DNA from: an uncultured bacterium
GTDB taxonomy: Bacteria; Bacillota; Clostridia; Lachnospirales; Lachnospiraceae
Assembly (NCBI GenBank): GCA_947177425.1
Contig: CAMWUN010000015.1
Coordinates: 1 to 64,000 of the forward strand
Reading direction: 5' to 3'
DNA length: 64,000 bases
Notes under the pieces: generated by a model
What the model was told of the DNA's origin: nothing
Database searches by the model: none
What the model saw: only the letters and a program-made list of their open reading frames with translations
Translations under genes and position numbers: made by a program
In this document: piece after piece, positions 18,490-28,113 of the stretch
Numbering within the stretch: position 1 is the first letter of the stretch
Layout: every line of letters begins with the position of its first letter

Positions 18490-19395
18490 ATGAAAAATGT
18501 GGTGATATTCGGATATAGTTTACAGGGAACGATACTGGCAAGAGAAATATATGATAATGATGAATATAATCTATATGGTTTTGCGGATAATTCTAAAGCC
18601 AAACAGGGATTTTATGCATATGGAGAACCGATTAGAAGCATTAATGATTTAAAGCAATTAGATCATGAAATTGGGATTTCAGTTATTATTGCATCAGGTT
18701 CGTATTTGGAGATTATAGAGCAACTGGAAGTGCATCATATCAGAATCGAAGGCGTTTACAGGGAAGGGGAGATATGTAAGTACCCATTTCCACAATTTAG
18801 TAATCTGGATTATTCAAAAAAAATAAAATTTTATGCAGGGGATATATATGATGAAATACATAGAAATGAAGCTGATTTAATTGGATTATCGATAAATAAA
18901 GCAGATGATAAGCATATTTTGCATGATATCAGAAAACCTTATCCGATTGCAGATAATTCGATAGACAGATATGAAGCGGAAGAAGTTTTTGAATATATAG
19001 ATGAGAAAGATCTGGTACAAACAATTAATGAAATATATAGAATTTTAAAGAAAGGAGCAGTACTGAGAGTGTCGATGCCCGACTACTATAGTCCCTACAT
19101 GAAGAGAAGATCCATGACTGACAGGAATGGAAATATAATATTTGATGCAGGAGGAGGGGGAAAATATGATGAATCGGGAAAGATATGCGGCGGACAGGTG
19201 TTTTTTGCGACGTATGATAATTTTAGGAATATTTTAGCGAAGACACAATTTCAAAAAATTGATTGGCTGTGTTATTACACAAAAGATGAGATACTGCATA
19301 AAAAGTATATCAATATGGAGAATGGATATTTAAATAGAACTGATAACAACAAAACGGACGATTTTTGCCTTGTCGTAGATTGTTATAAAGATTAA
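18490..19395 (+). CDS. Rossmann-like module + methyltransferase-like protein
   Basis: NVVIFGYSLQGTILARE; HDIRKPYPIADNSIDRYEAEEVFEYIDEKDLVQTINEIYRILKKGAVLRVSMPDY. Confidence 0.65.
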   Translation: MKNVVIFGYSLQGTILAREIYDNDEYNLYGFADNSKAKQGFYAYGEPIRSINDLKQLDHEIGISVIIASGSYLEIIEQLEVHHIRIEGVYREGEICKYPFPQFSNLDYSKKIKFYAGDIYDEIHRNEADLIGLSINKADDKHILHDIRKPYPIADNSIDRYEAEEVFEYIDEKDLVQTINEIYRILKKGAVLRVSMPDYYSPYMKRRSMTDRNGNIIFDAGGGGKYDESGKICGGQVFFATYDNFRNILAKTQFQKIDWLCYYTKDEILHKKYINMENGYLNRTDNNKTDDFCLVVDCYKD

Positions 19396-19410
19396 AGGAG
19401 CAGCAAATAA

Positions 19411-20241
19411 ATGAAGTACAGAATTATGATTGAAACTACGAATATATGTAATGCATCATGTCCCTTCTGTTCAAATCATCTTTTGAAACGCAAGAAAATG
19501 ATAATGAGCAATGATATATTTGAAATAATAATCCGTAGAATTATCGAAGAAAAAATTGATATAGAAAAATTTATTTTACATTTAAACGGAGAGCCTTTTA
19601 CTGATCCGAACTTAATTGAAAGAGTGTCGAGATTGAAGAAAACATTTCCAGAGGCGCTAATAAGTTTTACTACTAATTTGTCACTGGCTTCAAAGGATAC
19701 TATTGATCAAATATTTATGTGTGGACTGGATGCGATTACGGTATCATTAAATGCTATAGATGAAAAACAATATAACGAGATTATGGGACTTGATTACAAA
19801 AACACAATGATGAAATTGGACTATTTGATAGAGCGAAACAGCGAGCTGAATAAAAAGTTGAATATCAGTGTTTCATTAGTTGAAAAAGGAAATAAAGAAG
19901 ATGTTGATATATTTGTAGATAAATATAAAAATAAAGCGGATGTAAGAATTCTTCATATGGGAAATTGGATAGGAAGCGATAACGAGGTGGAATATATCGG
20001 AAATAGAGTAATTGTGAGCAAAAATTCATGTGCAGATCTAAATGAGCAAATATGTATTTTGTCAAACGGAGATTTTGCAATTTGTTGTTTTGACAGTGAA
20101 GGAAGTGTAGGTCTTAATGTTAAAAATCACTCATTATTAGCAGCGTTTAACTCAAAAACATACACAGATTTAAGAAAAAAACTGAGTATGAATGGGACGA
20201 AAGGGACTATTTGCGAAACGTGTAGTTTTTCATATAGCTAG
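19411..20241 (+). CDS. Radical SAM/SPASM protein
   Basis: MIETTNICNASCPFCSNH (CX3CX2C); C-terminal CADLNEQICILSNGDFAICCFDSEGSVGLN. Confidence 0.85.
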   Translation: MKYRIMIETTNICNASCPFCSNHLLKRKKMIMSNDIFEIIIRRIIEEKIDIEKFILHLNGEPFTDPNLIERVSRLKKTFPEALISFTTNLSLASKDTIDQIFMCGLDAITVSLNAIDEKQYNEIMGLDYKNTMMKLDYLIERNSELNKKLNISVSLVEKGNKEDVDIFVDKYKNKADVRILHMGNWIGSDNEVEYIGNRVIVSKNSCADLNEQICILSNGDFAICCFDSEGSVGLNVKNHSLLAAFNSKTYTDLRKKLSMNGTKGTICETCSFSYS

Positions 20242-20249
20242 AGAAGAAT

Positions 20250-21539
20250 ATGAGAAGAATAAAAATATTGTGTTACCACAAAATTCTGAATAGTATTAAT
20301 GATATTAATTCTATCAATGTATCACCGGAAAATTTTGAAGAACAGTTGCGGTATTTGGTTAATAATTTTGATGTAATCAGTTTGGATAATTTAGAAGAAG
20401 AGATTCATAAAGATGGAAAGAATGCAGTGGCAATTACATTTGATGATGGATGCTCAGATGTTTTGTATAATGCATTACCAATTCTTGAAAGATACAACAT
20501 GCCGGCCACCCTATTTATAACAACCGGAAATATCGGAATCGATAAAGAGAATTGGATGGATGATATCATTCGATGCATTATGGAACCTTCAATACAACAG
20601 GACGTATTTGTATTAGAGGATGAATTTGTTTCATGCAAATGGGACTCAGTTACATATGAGCAAAAATTGGAATTGTACAGGAGCTTAAATAATATATTTA
20701 GATATTCCGGTGTAAACAGGAGAAAAAAATATACGGACTTGCTTCATTCTTGGTCTGGAAGAAGAGAAGAATTTCGTTCAGATAGAAGAGTATTAAATGA
20801 ATTGGAAATAAAAAAATTGTCAAAAAACAGACTGATTTCTATTGGTGCGCATACAGTGACTCATCCATCATTAAAATGGATGAGTTTGGATGAAAAGAAA
20901 TATGAAATTAAAGGCTCCATTCAAAAGTTGAAGGAAATAATTAATAGAGATATTAGTCTGTTTGCATATCCTTTTGGTTCAAAAAATGATTTTGATGATG
21001 CGGTAAAAGAAATATTGAAACATCAGAAAATCAAATATGCTTTTACAACGTTGACTGGAGAACTTAATGAGTCAACAGACAATCATGCCATACCCAGAAG
21101 TGTTGTGCCGAACTATAGTGAAGAGGGCTTTAAAAAATATATTTGTAAATTGTTTAATGAGAATAGCGAAACAGAAATTAAAAATAATGATAATTTAAAA
21201 TCATTTATTACATATATCGGAAAATTGGAGAATGATAAAGAAATTATTGAGAATAAAACGAAATTCATAATTTGGGGATGCGGAACTTATGGTAAGGCTT
21301 TGTATAAGGAACTTGAAATATTAGGTGTGGCAGATAACGTGATTTTTTACGGAGATAATAATCCAAACAGAAAGTGTACATTATGCAATGGGATAAAAGT
21401 ATTGGATTCAAAAGAAATAAAAAATGTTTGCTCAAGGCAGAATGTAGTCATATTGGTAAAAGGAATATATGATTGGGAAATATGTTTGGGATTGATAAAA
21501 GAAGAAATACGGAAAATCCATATTATTACCAGAACGTGA
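20250..21539 (+). CDS. Polysaccharide deacetylase + C-terminal Rossmann-like module
   Basis: KILCYHKI, VAITFDDGCSDVLYNALPIL, ISIGAHTVTHPSL; C-terminal KFIIWGCGTYGKALYKELE. Confidence 0.85.
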   Translation: MRRIKILCYHKILNSINDINSINVSPENFEEQLRYLVNNFDVISLDNLEEEIHKDGKNAVAITFDDGCSDVLYNALPILERYNMPATLFITTGNIGIDKENWMDDIIRCIMEPSIQQDVFVLEDEFVSCKWDSVTYEQKLELYRSLNNIFRYSGVNRRKKYTDLLHSWSGRREEFRSDRRVLNELEIKKLSKNRLISIGAHTVTHPSLKWMSLDEKKYEIKGSIQKLKEIINRDISLFAYPFGSKNDFDDAVKEILKHQKIKYAFTTLTGELNESTDNHAIPRSVVPNYSEEGFKKYICKLFNENSETEIKNNDNLKSFITYIGKLENDKEIIENKTKFIIWGCGTYGKALYKELEILGVADNVIFYGDNNPNRKCTLCNGIKVLDSKEIKNVCSRQNVVILVKGIYDWEICLGLIKEEIRKIHIITRT

Positions 21540-21550
21540 GAGGAAGAGCT

Positions 21551-23008
21551 ATGTACAATTATGGCATTGTCACAATTGGATACAAGAATATATCAGGCAT
21601 ACAACGATTATTAAAAGCATTAGACAAAGCGGATTATCAGAATCAAGAGATATTATTAATTATCAGTATTGATCATTCGGGGGAAAATAGTGTTCTCGAC
21701 ATTGCTGAGGTTTTTGAGTGGAAACATGGAAAGAAAGTCATAAAAAAGTTCTCGCAAAATCTGGGATTGAGAAGACATGTACTTGCATGTGGCAATTATC
21801 TGAATGAATTTAATCTTGATGCGCTGATTGTATTTGAAGATGATATGTATCCTTCTATAGATTTTTTCAGATTTTCTAAAGCAGCTACAGAGTACTATAT
21901 AGATGATGATAGAATAGCTGGGATTTCTTTATATACCAGATGTATTAATCAAACGGTGATGGAAGCTTTTTATCCGTTAACATGTGAAGGAGATAATTAC
22001 TTTTTTCAATATGCGCAGTCGCGGGGGCAGGTGTGGTTTAGGAAACAATGGAATGATTTTATAGAATGGTATGATTTGAATGACAATATATTTAGCGGAA
22101 AACCTGATCTTCCGATTGATGTTGCCAATTGGCGGGATACTTCATGGCTGAAGTATCATATAAAATATTGTGTGGAGAAAAAGAAATATTTTGTATATCC
22201 GTATATTGCTTATTCCACTTGTTTTGGAGAAGTAGGAGTGCATGTTAAGAGGAAGACGGATCAATGGCAGGTACCATTATCCAATGGGAAAAAAGATGTT
22301 TTTCATTTTGTAGATTTAGATGATAATGCTGTAGTATACGATGTGTTTTTTGAGAATGAAAAACTGTATAAAGTTCTCGGATTGAATGCAGATGAATTAG
22401 CGGTAGATTTGTTTGCCGGCAGAACAATAATAAATAAAAAATATATATTAACAACGAGGAAATTGCCATATAAAGTTGTGAAGACATGGGGCAACAGGCT
22501 TATTCCGCATGAATTGAATATTATAAATAATATTCAGGGGAATGATATTTACCTATATGAAAGAAATGAAAGAGATTCAAACATTAATTTGACGCTTGAT
22601 GGAAATAAAAAGGATAAATATAAAAGTTATTTTGAAGTTTTGTCAAAGTGGCTACGGCTTGAAGAAAAAGGCGTAAGACTAGAGGATTATTTTTTGCATA
22701 ATAATTGGAGAAATATTTCAATTTATGGATTGGGTGATTTGGGATGGTATTTATATAACAGTTTAAATGGTACGGAAATAAAAATAAAATATACGTTGGA
22801 TCAAAATAAGAGCCAAAATAGTTGGAATATTGATAATTTGTATGATAATTTAGTTTTGCCGAATGTAGATATGTGTATAATAACATCATTTTGGCATATG
22901 CAGGAAATTTCGGAGTATTTACTCGAAAGAAAAGTAATGAACTACATTTCAATTGAGGAAATTATTGAGAGGCTTTGGATAGATAAAATAGAGGGGAAAA
23001 ACGAATGA
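21551..23008 (+). CDS. Glycosyltransferase (GT2/GT13-like) + C-terminal Rossmann-like module
   Basis: YGIVTIGYKNISGIQRLLKAL, LIVFEDDMYPSIDFF; C-terminal RNISIYGLGDLGWYLYNSL. Start refined from 21473. Confidence 0.7.
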   Translation: MYNYGIVTIGYKNISGIQRLLKALDKADYQNQEILLIISIDHSGENSVLDIAEVFEWKHGKKVIKKFSQNLGLRRHVLACGNYLNEFNLDALIVFEDDMYPSIDFFRFSKAATEYYIDDDRIAGISLYTRCINQTVMEAFYPLTCEGDNYFFQYAQSRGQVWFRKQWNDFIEWYDLNDNIFSGKPDLPIDVANWRDTSWLKYHIKYCVEKKKYFVYPYIAYSTCFGEVGVHVKRKTDQWQVPLSNGKKDVFHFVDLDDNAVVYDVFFENEKLYKVLGLNADELAVDLFAGRTIINKKYILTTRKLPYKVVKTWGNRLIPHELNIINNIQGNDIYLYERNERDSNINLTLDGNKKDKYKSYFEVLSKWLRLEEKGVRLEDYFLHNNWRNISIYGLGDLGWYLYNSLNGTEIKIKYTLDQNKSQNSWNIDNLYDNLVLPNVDMCIITSFWHMQEISEYLLERKVMNYISIEEIIERLWIDKIEGKNE

Positions 23009-24057
23009 AATTATTAATCTGGGGAACCGGAAATAACACAAGAAAATTTATCAAAAATGGATATGTTGGAGAAATTATCGGATTTATTGAAACAGTTAAG
23101 ACAAATGCTGACTTTATGGGAAAACCCCTCTATGGCAGTGATGAGATTCCCGTCGGATATGATTTTATCGTCGTAGCGAGTTCCTATGTGAATGAGATAT
23201 ATGCATTGTGTATAAAATTGCATATAGATCTTTCAAAAGTGATATTTTTGTATGGAGTCAAGGAACAAAAGGGATTCTGCGAACCGGAGATACTAAAAGA
23301 AATATTAGCAGAGGCAAATTACACCTTATACTGTTCAGAATTCGGAATGACGGATGAAACTTTTATCCGGGCAGATGCAGAAAAATATCGGCAGTTAAAC
23401 AGGCGTGAATCCTTTGCCATACAGGAGAAGTATATGTGGCCAATCATGGCAGATAAATATGCGCCGGCCGGAGCGAATGGAAATTATTTCTGGCAGGATT
23501 TATGGGCGGCGCGCCTAATCGTTGAACAGGGGGCAAAAGAGCATTTTGATATCGGTTCTAGACTGGATGGTTTTATAGCACATCTGCTTGCGGCGGGTAT
23601 CGATGTGACAATGATAGACGTGAGGGAATTTCCAGCAGAAATAGAAAACTTATATACGATAGTGGATGATGCGACAACGCTTCGGCAATTGGAAGATGAA
23701 AGCGTGGAAAGCATGTCGGCGCTTTGTTCCCTGGAGCATTTCGGACTGGGCAGATATGGAGATCCTATAGATCCGGAGGCTTGTTTTAAATGCTTTGAAA
23801 ATATACAGAAAAAACTGAAAAAAGGAGGGAATCTGTATATTTCCGTGCCGATTGGGAGGGAGCGGGTAGAATTCAATGCGCACAGGATATTCTTTGCAAG
23901 TACGATAATAGAGTGTTTCCATGGATTACATCTGAAGGAGTTTTCTTGCACAGCGGAGGGAAAGATCGAATATAACACGGACATACATAAATATGATGAC
24001 GATCCGCATAATGGCGAGTGGCGATATGGTCTTTTTCATTTTTATAAAAAAGCTTAG
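23005..24057 (+). CDS. Rossmann-like module + DUF268-like methyltransferase-fold protein
   Basis: KLLIWGTGNNTRKFIKNGY; HFDIGSRLDGFIAHLLAAGIDVTMIDVREFP...LCSLEHFGLGRYGDPIDPEACFKCF. Confidence 0.7.
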   Translation: MKLLIWGTGNNTRKFIKNGYVGEIIGFIETVKTNADFMGKPLYGSDEIPVGYDFIVVASSYVNEIYALCIKLHIDLSKVIFLYGVKEQKGFCEPEILKEILAEANYTLYCSEFGMTDETFIRADAEKYRQLNRRESFAIQEKYMWPIMADKYAPAGANGNYFWQDLWAARLIVEQGAKEHFDIGSRLDGFIAHLLAAGIDVTMIDVREFPAEIENLYTIVDDATTLRQLEDESVESMSALCSLEHFGLGRYGDPIDPEACFKCFENIQKKLKKGGNLYISVPIGRERVEFNAHRIFFASTIIECFHGLHLKEFSCTAEGKIEYNTDIHKYDDDPHNGEWRYGLFHFYKKA

Positions 24058-24128
24058 CACGATATAGTGTTTCAGGTACATTGACAATTTTATACTTATA
24101 TTGGGAAAGCGTTGTTGGGAGCATGTAG

Positions 24129-24315
24129 CCGTGGTACAATAAAGCAAAAAAGCTTTACAGTGCCAGTAATGGAAAGGGCATGGTGTTCAGTATAGCGGAT
24201 TGTGACTACGTGGAGCAGCGATTAAAGTTCATGCAGGCGGGAAAACGGTACGAATATGAACGTACTGAGGATACCAGAGGTTTTGCAGGAGTTACTGCAT
24301 TTAATAGATTCTGAT
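24129..24315 (+). pseudogene. Possible C-terminal remnant of an unrelated gene
   Basis: Open frame from a TAG to TGA: ...YNKAKKLYSASNGKGMVFSIADCDYVEQRLKFMQAGKRYEYERTEDTRGFAGVTAFNRF*; coding-like but lacks a good start. Confidence 0.3.
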
Positions 24316-24357
24316 ATAGGTATAAAAGAGAAAGATAACCTATATCAGGATTTTTTT
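24311..24357 (+). terminator. Rho-independent terminator-like stem-loop
   Basis: CTGATATAGGT (24311-24321) / ACCTATATCAG (24338-24348), perfect 11 bp, followed by GA-T7. Confidence 0.75.
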
Positions 24358-24381
24358 ATTTTATGTGAAAGGAATGCCAAA

Positions 24382-24858
24382 ATGAAAAAAGGAATGATAT
24401 CCGTATTATCAGCAGTAGTCGGAGCAGCTATTGGTGCGGGCACGGTAGGAAAAACAGTAGCAGGAGGAATGGACAAGACGAAATCCATGTCGGACAAGCA
24501 CCTCGCTCTCTTTTTAATGATGAACCAGTGGGTAAAGGTGAAGCAGGAAGGGAAAAATCTGGCGGAGTATTTTAAGGGAAACAGCTATAAAAAGATAGCC
24601 ATTTACGGCATGAGCTATGCCGGGGAAACGCTGGTGGATGAACTGCGGGGGACGGAGGTAAAGGTGGTCTATGGCATTGACAAGAATGCGGACACGATTT
24701 ATTCAGATGTAGATGTACTTTCAATGGAAGATGATCTGGCAGAGGTGGATGCAGTTGTTGTGACGGCAATCACATTTTTCGATGAGATCAAGGAGAAGCT
24801 TTTGAAGAAGCTGGATTGTCCGATACTCTCATTGGAAGATATTTTATATGAAATATAG
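24382..24858 (+). CDS. Stand-alone Rossmann-like module with hydrophobic N-terminus
   Basis: MKKGMISVLSAVVGAAIGAGTVGKTVAGG; KKIAIYGMSYAGETLVDELRGTEVKVVYGIDK. Start refined from 24256 because a terminator lies inside the longer ORF. Confidence 0.6.
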   Translation: MKKGMISVLSAVVGAAIGAGTVGKTVAGGMDKTKSMSDKHLALFLMMNQWVKVKQEGKNLAEYFKGNSYKKIAIYGMSYAGETLVDELRGTEVKVVYGIDKNADTIYSDVDVLSMEDDLAEVDAVVVTAITFFDEIKEKLLKKLDCPILSLEDILYEI

Positions 24859-24882
24859 ATATACCAGAATGGAGAAGAAAGA

Positions 24883-25596
24883 ATGAGTATAAAAGTATCC
24901 ATAATCACCCCCTGCCTAAACAGTGAGAATACCATTCGTGAAACCATAGAAAGTGTTTTAGGGCAGACTTATGGAAACCTTGAGTATATTATTGTAGATG
25001 GCGGCTCGACTGACGGCACTCTGGATATTATTAGGGAATATGAACCCCGATTTCAAGGCAGGATGAAATATGTCAGTGAAAAAGACAGGGGAATCTATGA
25101 TGCCATGAATAAAGGAATCAGGCTGTCACATGGAGGACTGATCGGCATTATAAACAGTGATGACTGGTATGAAAACGATGCAGTAGAGAAAATCGTATCC
25201 TGGTGGAAGCAGGAGACAAAGTATCAGGTTATATATGGATATTGCAGGGTGCTTGAAAACGGCCGAATAAAAAATATTGCGCGTGAGCGGCATGAAGGGT
25301 TGACGATACGGATGATTCCACACCCGACATGCTTTGTCACAAGGGCGGTATACAGAGATTTTGGAATGTTTCTGAGGGCTTTTCGCATTTCTGCAGATTA
25401 TGAACTTATGCTCAGGCTTTATACGGGAAAACAGGTAACCTTTACACAGGTAAAGGATATTCTGGCCAATTTTCGCCGGGGAGGAGTAAGCTGTATTTCA
25501 AAACGCACAGAGCGTGAATATTATTTAATACATTATCGCTATGGATTGATATCTTTCAAAAATATGTTATTGGCATTGACTGGGCTGTATATGTAA
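24883..25596 (+). CDS. GT2 family glycosyltransferase
   Basis: VSIITPCLNSENTIRETIESVLGQTYGNLEYIIVDGGSTDGTLDII, GIINSDDWYE. Confidence 0.9.
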   Translation: MSIKVSIITPCLNSENTIRETIESVLGQTYGNLEYIIVDGGSTDGTLDIIREYEPRFQGRMKYVSEKDRGIYDAMNKGIRLSHGGLIGIINSDDWYENDAVEKIVSWWKQETKYQVIYGYCRVLENGRIKNIARERHEGLTIRMIPHPTCFVTRAVYRDFGMFLRAFRISADYELMLRLYTGKQVTFTQVKDILANFRRGGVSCISKRTEREYYLIHYRYGLISFKNMLLALTGLYM

Positions 25597-25755
25597 TTAC
25601 TTTGTAACTGTTCAGTACAGGATTTTGCATTTATTGCAAAATCCGTATGAAAACATGGCGGCAACAATGCATCAAGCCAATCGAGAAGTGATTTTAGCAT
25701 GGCTTGATGATAGTACTTTCATTAATATTAAAATAAGGAATGGAAGGGTGAACTG

Positions 25756-26979
25756 ATGAAACAGATATACATATGGGGAGCCGGGTATTATGTGGATTTT
25801 ATTTATTCGGTGATTGATAAGACCATCTGTGTGGTCAGGGGTATCGTGGACTCTGATTCGGAAAAACAGGGGAGAGCGTGGAAGCATGGGCTTTCTATAT
25901 TTGCGCCGGAGGTTTTAAAAGAAGAGAGTTTCGATCATATTTTTGTTTCGCCCCAAAAATATGAGAGGATTGTAGAGCAGTGTCTGGACATGGGAATTCC
26001 GGAGGAAAAGCTTGTCATTTATTGGAGAGACAGGGAGGCGGAAGGATTATATCAGAATCGTGCGGCCAGGGCGGCTGAGAGCGACAAGGAATGCGCAAAA
26101 TATAAAAACAGGCTTTTGAATGCACCTTATGAGTGGGGATTAAAAGAAATCCCCCGGATAAAACCGGCCACAGAACTTTTGCGACGTATCCTTGCTGAAA
26201 AGTGTTCCCTATGCAGATATGGGGACGGGGAGTTTGAAATCATGTTGTATAGAGAAAGAGCGTGGTTCCAAAAAGTGGACATTGGGCTTGCTGAACGAAT
26301 GAGAGAGATTATTCTCTCAAAACGGGAAGATGTCATTATTGCTCTGGCAGATAATTTCGGAAACCTTGACAAATATAAGGAAGAGGCTGCAAATGATATA
26401 CGGGAATATATGGTTCAAAGCAGGGAAGAAATTATTTCACTGTTTAATCGGGATGGCAGTTACTATGACACCTATGTTTCCAGACCCTATATTATATACA
26501 AAGATAAAGAATACGCAAAAGAGATATTCCGGCTTTTTAAAAAGGTATGGCAGGACAGAGAAGTGCTGCTTATTGAGGGAAGAACCGCGCGGATAGGCAT
26601 AGGCAATGATCTGTTTCAGGGGGCAAAAGGAATCAGCAGGATCGAGTGCCCGGAGAAAAATGCGTGGAATATCTATGAAAAAATTCTGCAGGTAGTCAAA
26701 GAAAAGGCGGGGCAGGATACACTGATATGCATTTCCCTTGGACCGACAGCAACTGTGCTTGCCTACGACCTGGCAGTTGCTGGATATCAGGCGCTTGATA
26801 TCGGACAGTTGGATAATGAGTATGAATGGTATATCAGGGGAGCAGACGAGAGAATTCCAATTCCGGGAAAGATGGTAGCAGAAGTAGATAAAGGCAGCTG
26901 TGCAAATGACAGAACACAGACGGATGTAAACCAGGAGGCGGAATATAGAAAACAGGTTGTGGCAGAAATAGATGTGTAA
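25756..26979 (+). CDS. Rossmann-like module + GT-D-fold (DUF1792-like) glycosyltransferase
   Basis: KQIYIWGAGYYVDFIYSV; SLCRYGDGEFEIMLYRERAWFQKVD, VLLIEGRTARIGIGNDLFQGAKGISRIECPEKNAW. Confidence 0.75.
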   Translation: MKQIYIWGAGYYVDFIYSVIDKTICVVRGIVDSDSEKQGRAWKHGLSIFAPEVLKEESFDHIFVSPQKYERIVEQCLDMGIPEEKLVIYWRDREAEGLYQNRAARAAESDKECAKYKNRLLNAPYEWGLKEIPRIKPATELLRRILAEKCSLCRYGDGEFEIMLYRERAWFQKVDIGLAERMREIILSKREDVIIALADNFGNLDKYKEEAANDIREYMVQSREEIISLFNRDGSYYDTYVSRPYIIYKDKEYAKEIFRLFKKVWQDREVLLIEGRTARIGIGNDLFQGAKGISRIECPEKNAWNIYEKILQVVKEKAGQDTLICISLGPTATVLAYDLAVAGYQALDIGQLDNEYEWYIRGADERIPIPGKMVAEVDKGSCANDRTQTDVNQEAEYRKQVVAEIDV

Positions 26980-26998
26980 AAAACATGGAGAACAATGA

Positions 26999-28090
26999 AT
27001 GGAAAAAATATTTATCTGGGGAACTGGAGTAATAGCCGAACAGGTTTTGGGGCAGTGTGACGTATTCGGACAATATGAGGTAATGGGCTTTATTGACAAC
27101 AATGCGAATAAAAAGGGAAAAACTTTTCATGGGAAAGAAATTTTTACCGCAGATATATTGAAAGAAAAGGCACCAGACAGAATTGTGATACTGACAATCC
27201 GATATGAAGAAATAGAAGAACAGATTAGAAAGGAATTTCCCAAAATAACGGCGGCTGTTGAAAAGATGAATTTTTTTTACAAACAGAGCGTTATAAAACG
27301 GTATCAGAATAGCTGCGATTCTGAAATTGCAAGAATAATAAAGCATTTAGAAAAAAACGATTTACAGGTTTTTAATTATGATTTTGTTCAAAAGTATAAG
27401 GATATGCATTTTCAAATAGAGTTTGACGAATCATGCGGAATGTATTTTGTCTTTCATGAGGGAAAACGGTTATATTTCTCAAAGGCAATAAAGGATAAAG
27501 AGGAAGCAGCGGACTATTACAGGGGTGTTCTGATGGAGCAGGATCAGGAATCGCCGCACAAATATATAGATGAAAGTTTTCAGGTAGAAGAAGGTAATGT
27601 TGTGGTTGATATCGGGGTTGCCGAGGGGAATTTTTCTTTACAGGTTATTGACCTGGTTTCCCGACTGTACATCATTGAATCGGATGATGGATGGATTGAA
27701 GCGCTTCAGGAAACTTTTAAAGATTATCAGGAAAAAGTCGTAATTATAAAAAAATTTATAACATCCGTGGACGATGGGAAATACGCGACACTGGATTCTC
27801 TTATAGAGGAGCCGGTTAATTTTATCAAGATGGATATAGAAGGAAATGAGTGGGATGCTTTGCTGGGAGCGAAAAAACTGATTGGGAGATCGGAGAATCT
27901 GAAATGTGCGGTGTGTGCTTATCATGGAGATTTTGATGAAATTTTGATCAAGGATACTTTTAGAAAGTATGGAATGGATTTTTCCACAACACAGGGATAC
28001 ATGTGGTATCCGGATACAAACAGACAGACTTATATTTCCACCAGATTGTGCAGGGGAATTGTCAGAGGAATAAAAAATCAGATTAGGTAA
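26999..28090 (+). CDS. Rossmann-like module + FkbM-type methyltransferase
   Basis: KIFIWGTGVIAEQVLGQ; VVVDIGVAEGNFSLQVIDLVSRLYIIESDDGWIEALQETF...VNFIKMDIEGNEWDALLGAKKLI. Confidence 0.8.
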   Translation: MEKIFIWGTGVIAEQVLGQCDVFGQYEVMGFIDNNANKKGKTFHGKEIFTADILKEKAPDRIVILTIRYEEIEEQIRKEFPKITAAVEKMNFFYKQSVIKRYQNSCDSEIARIIKHLEKNDLQVFNYDFVQKYKDMHFQIEFDESCGMYFVFHEGKRLYFSKAIKDKEEAADYYRGVLMEQDQESPHKYIDESFQVEEGNVVVDIGVAEGNFSLQVIDLVSRLYIIESDDGWIEALQETFKDYQEKVVIIKKFITSVDDGKYATLDSLIEEPVNFIKMDIEGNEWDALLGAKKLIGRSENLKCAVCAYHGDFDEILIKDTFRKYGMDFSTTQGYMWYPDTNRQTYISTRLCRGIVRGIKNQIR

Positions 28091-28113
28091 AAAAGAAATC
28101 AGGTATAAGCAAT

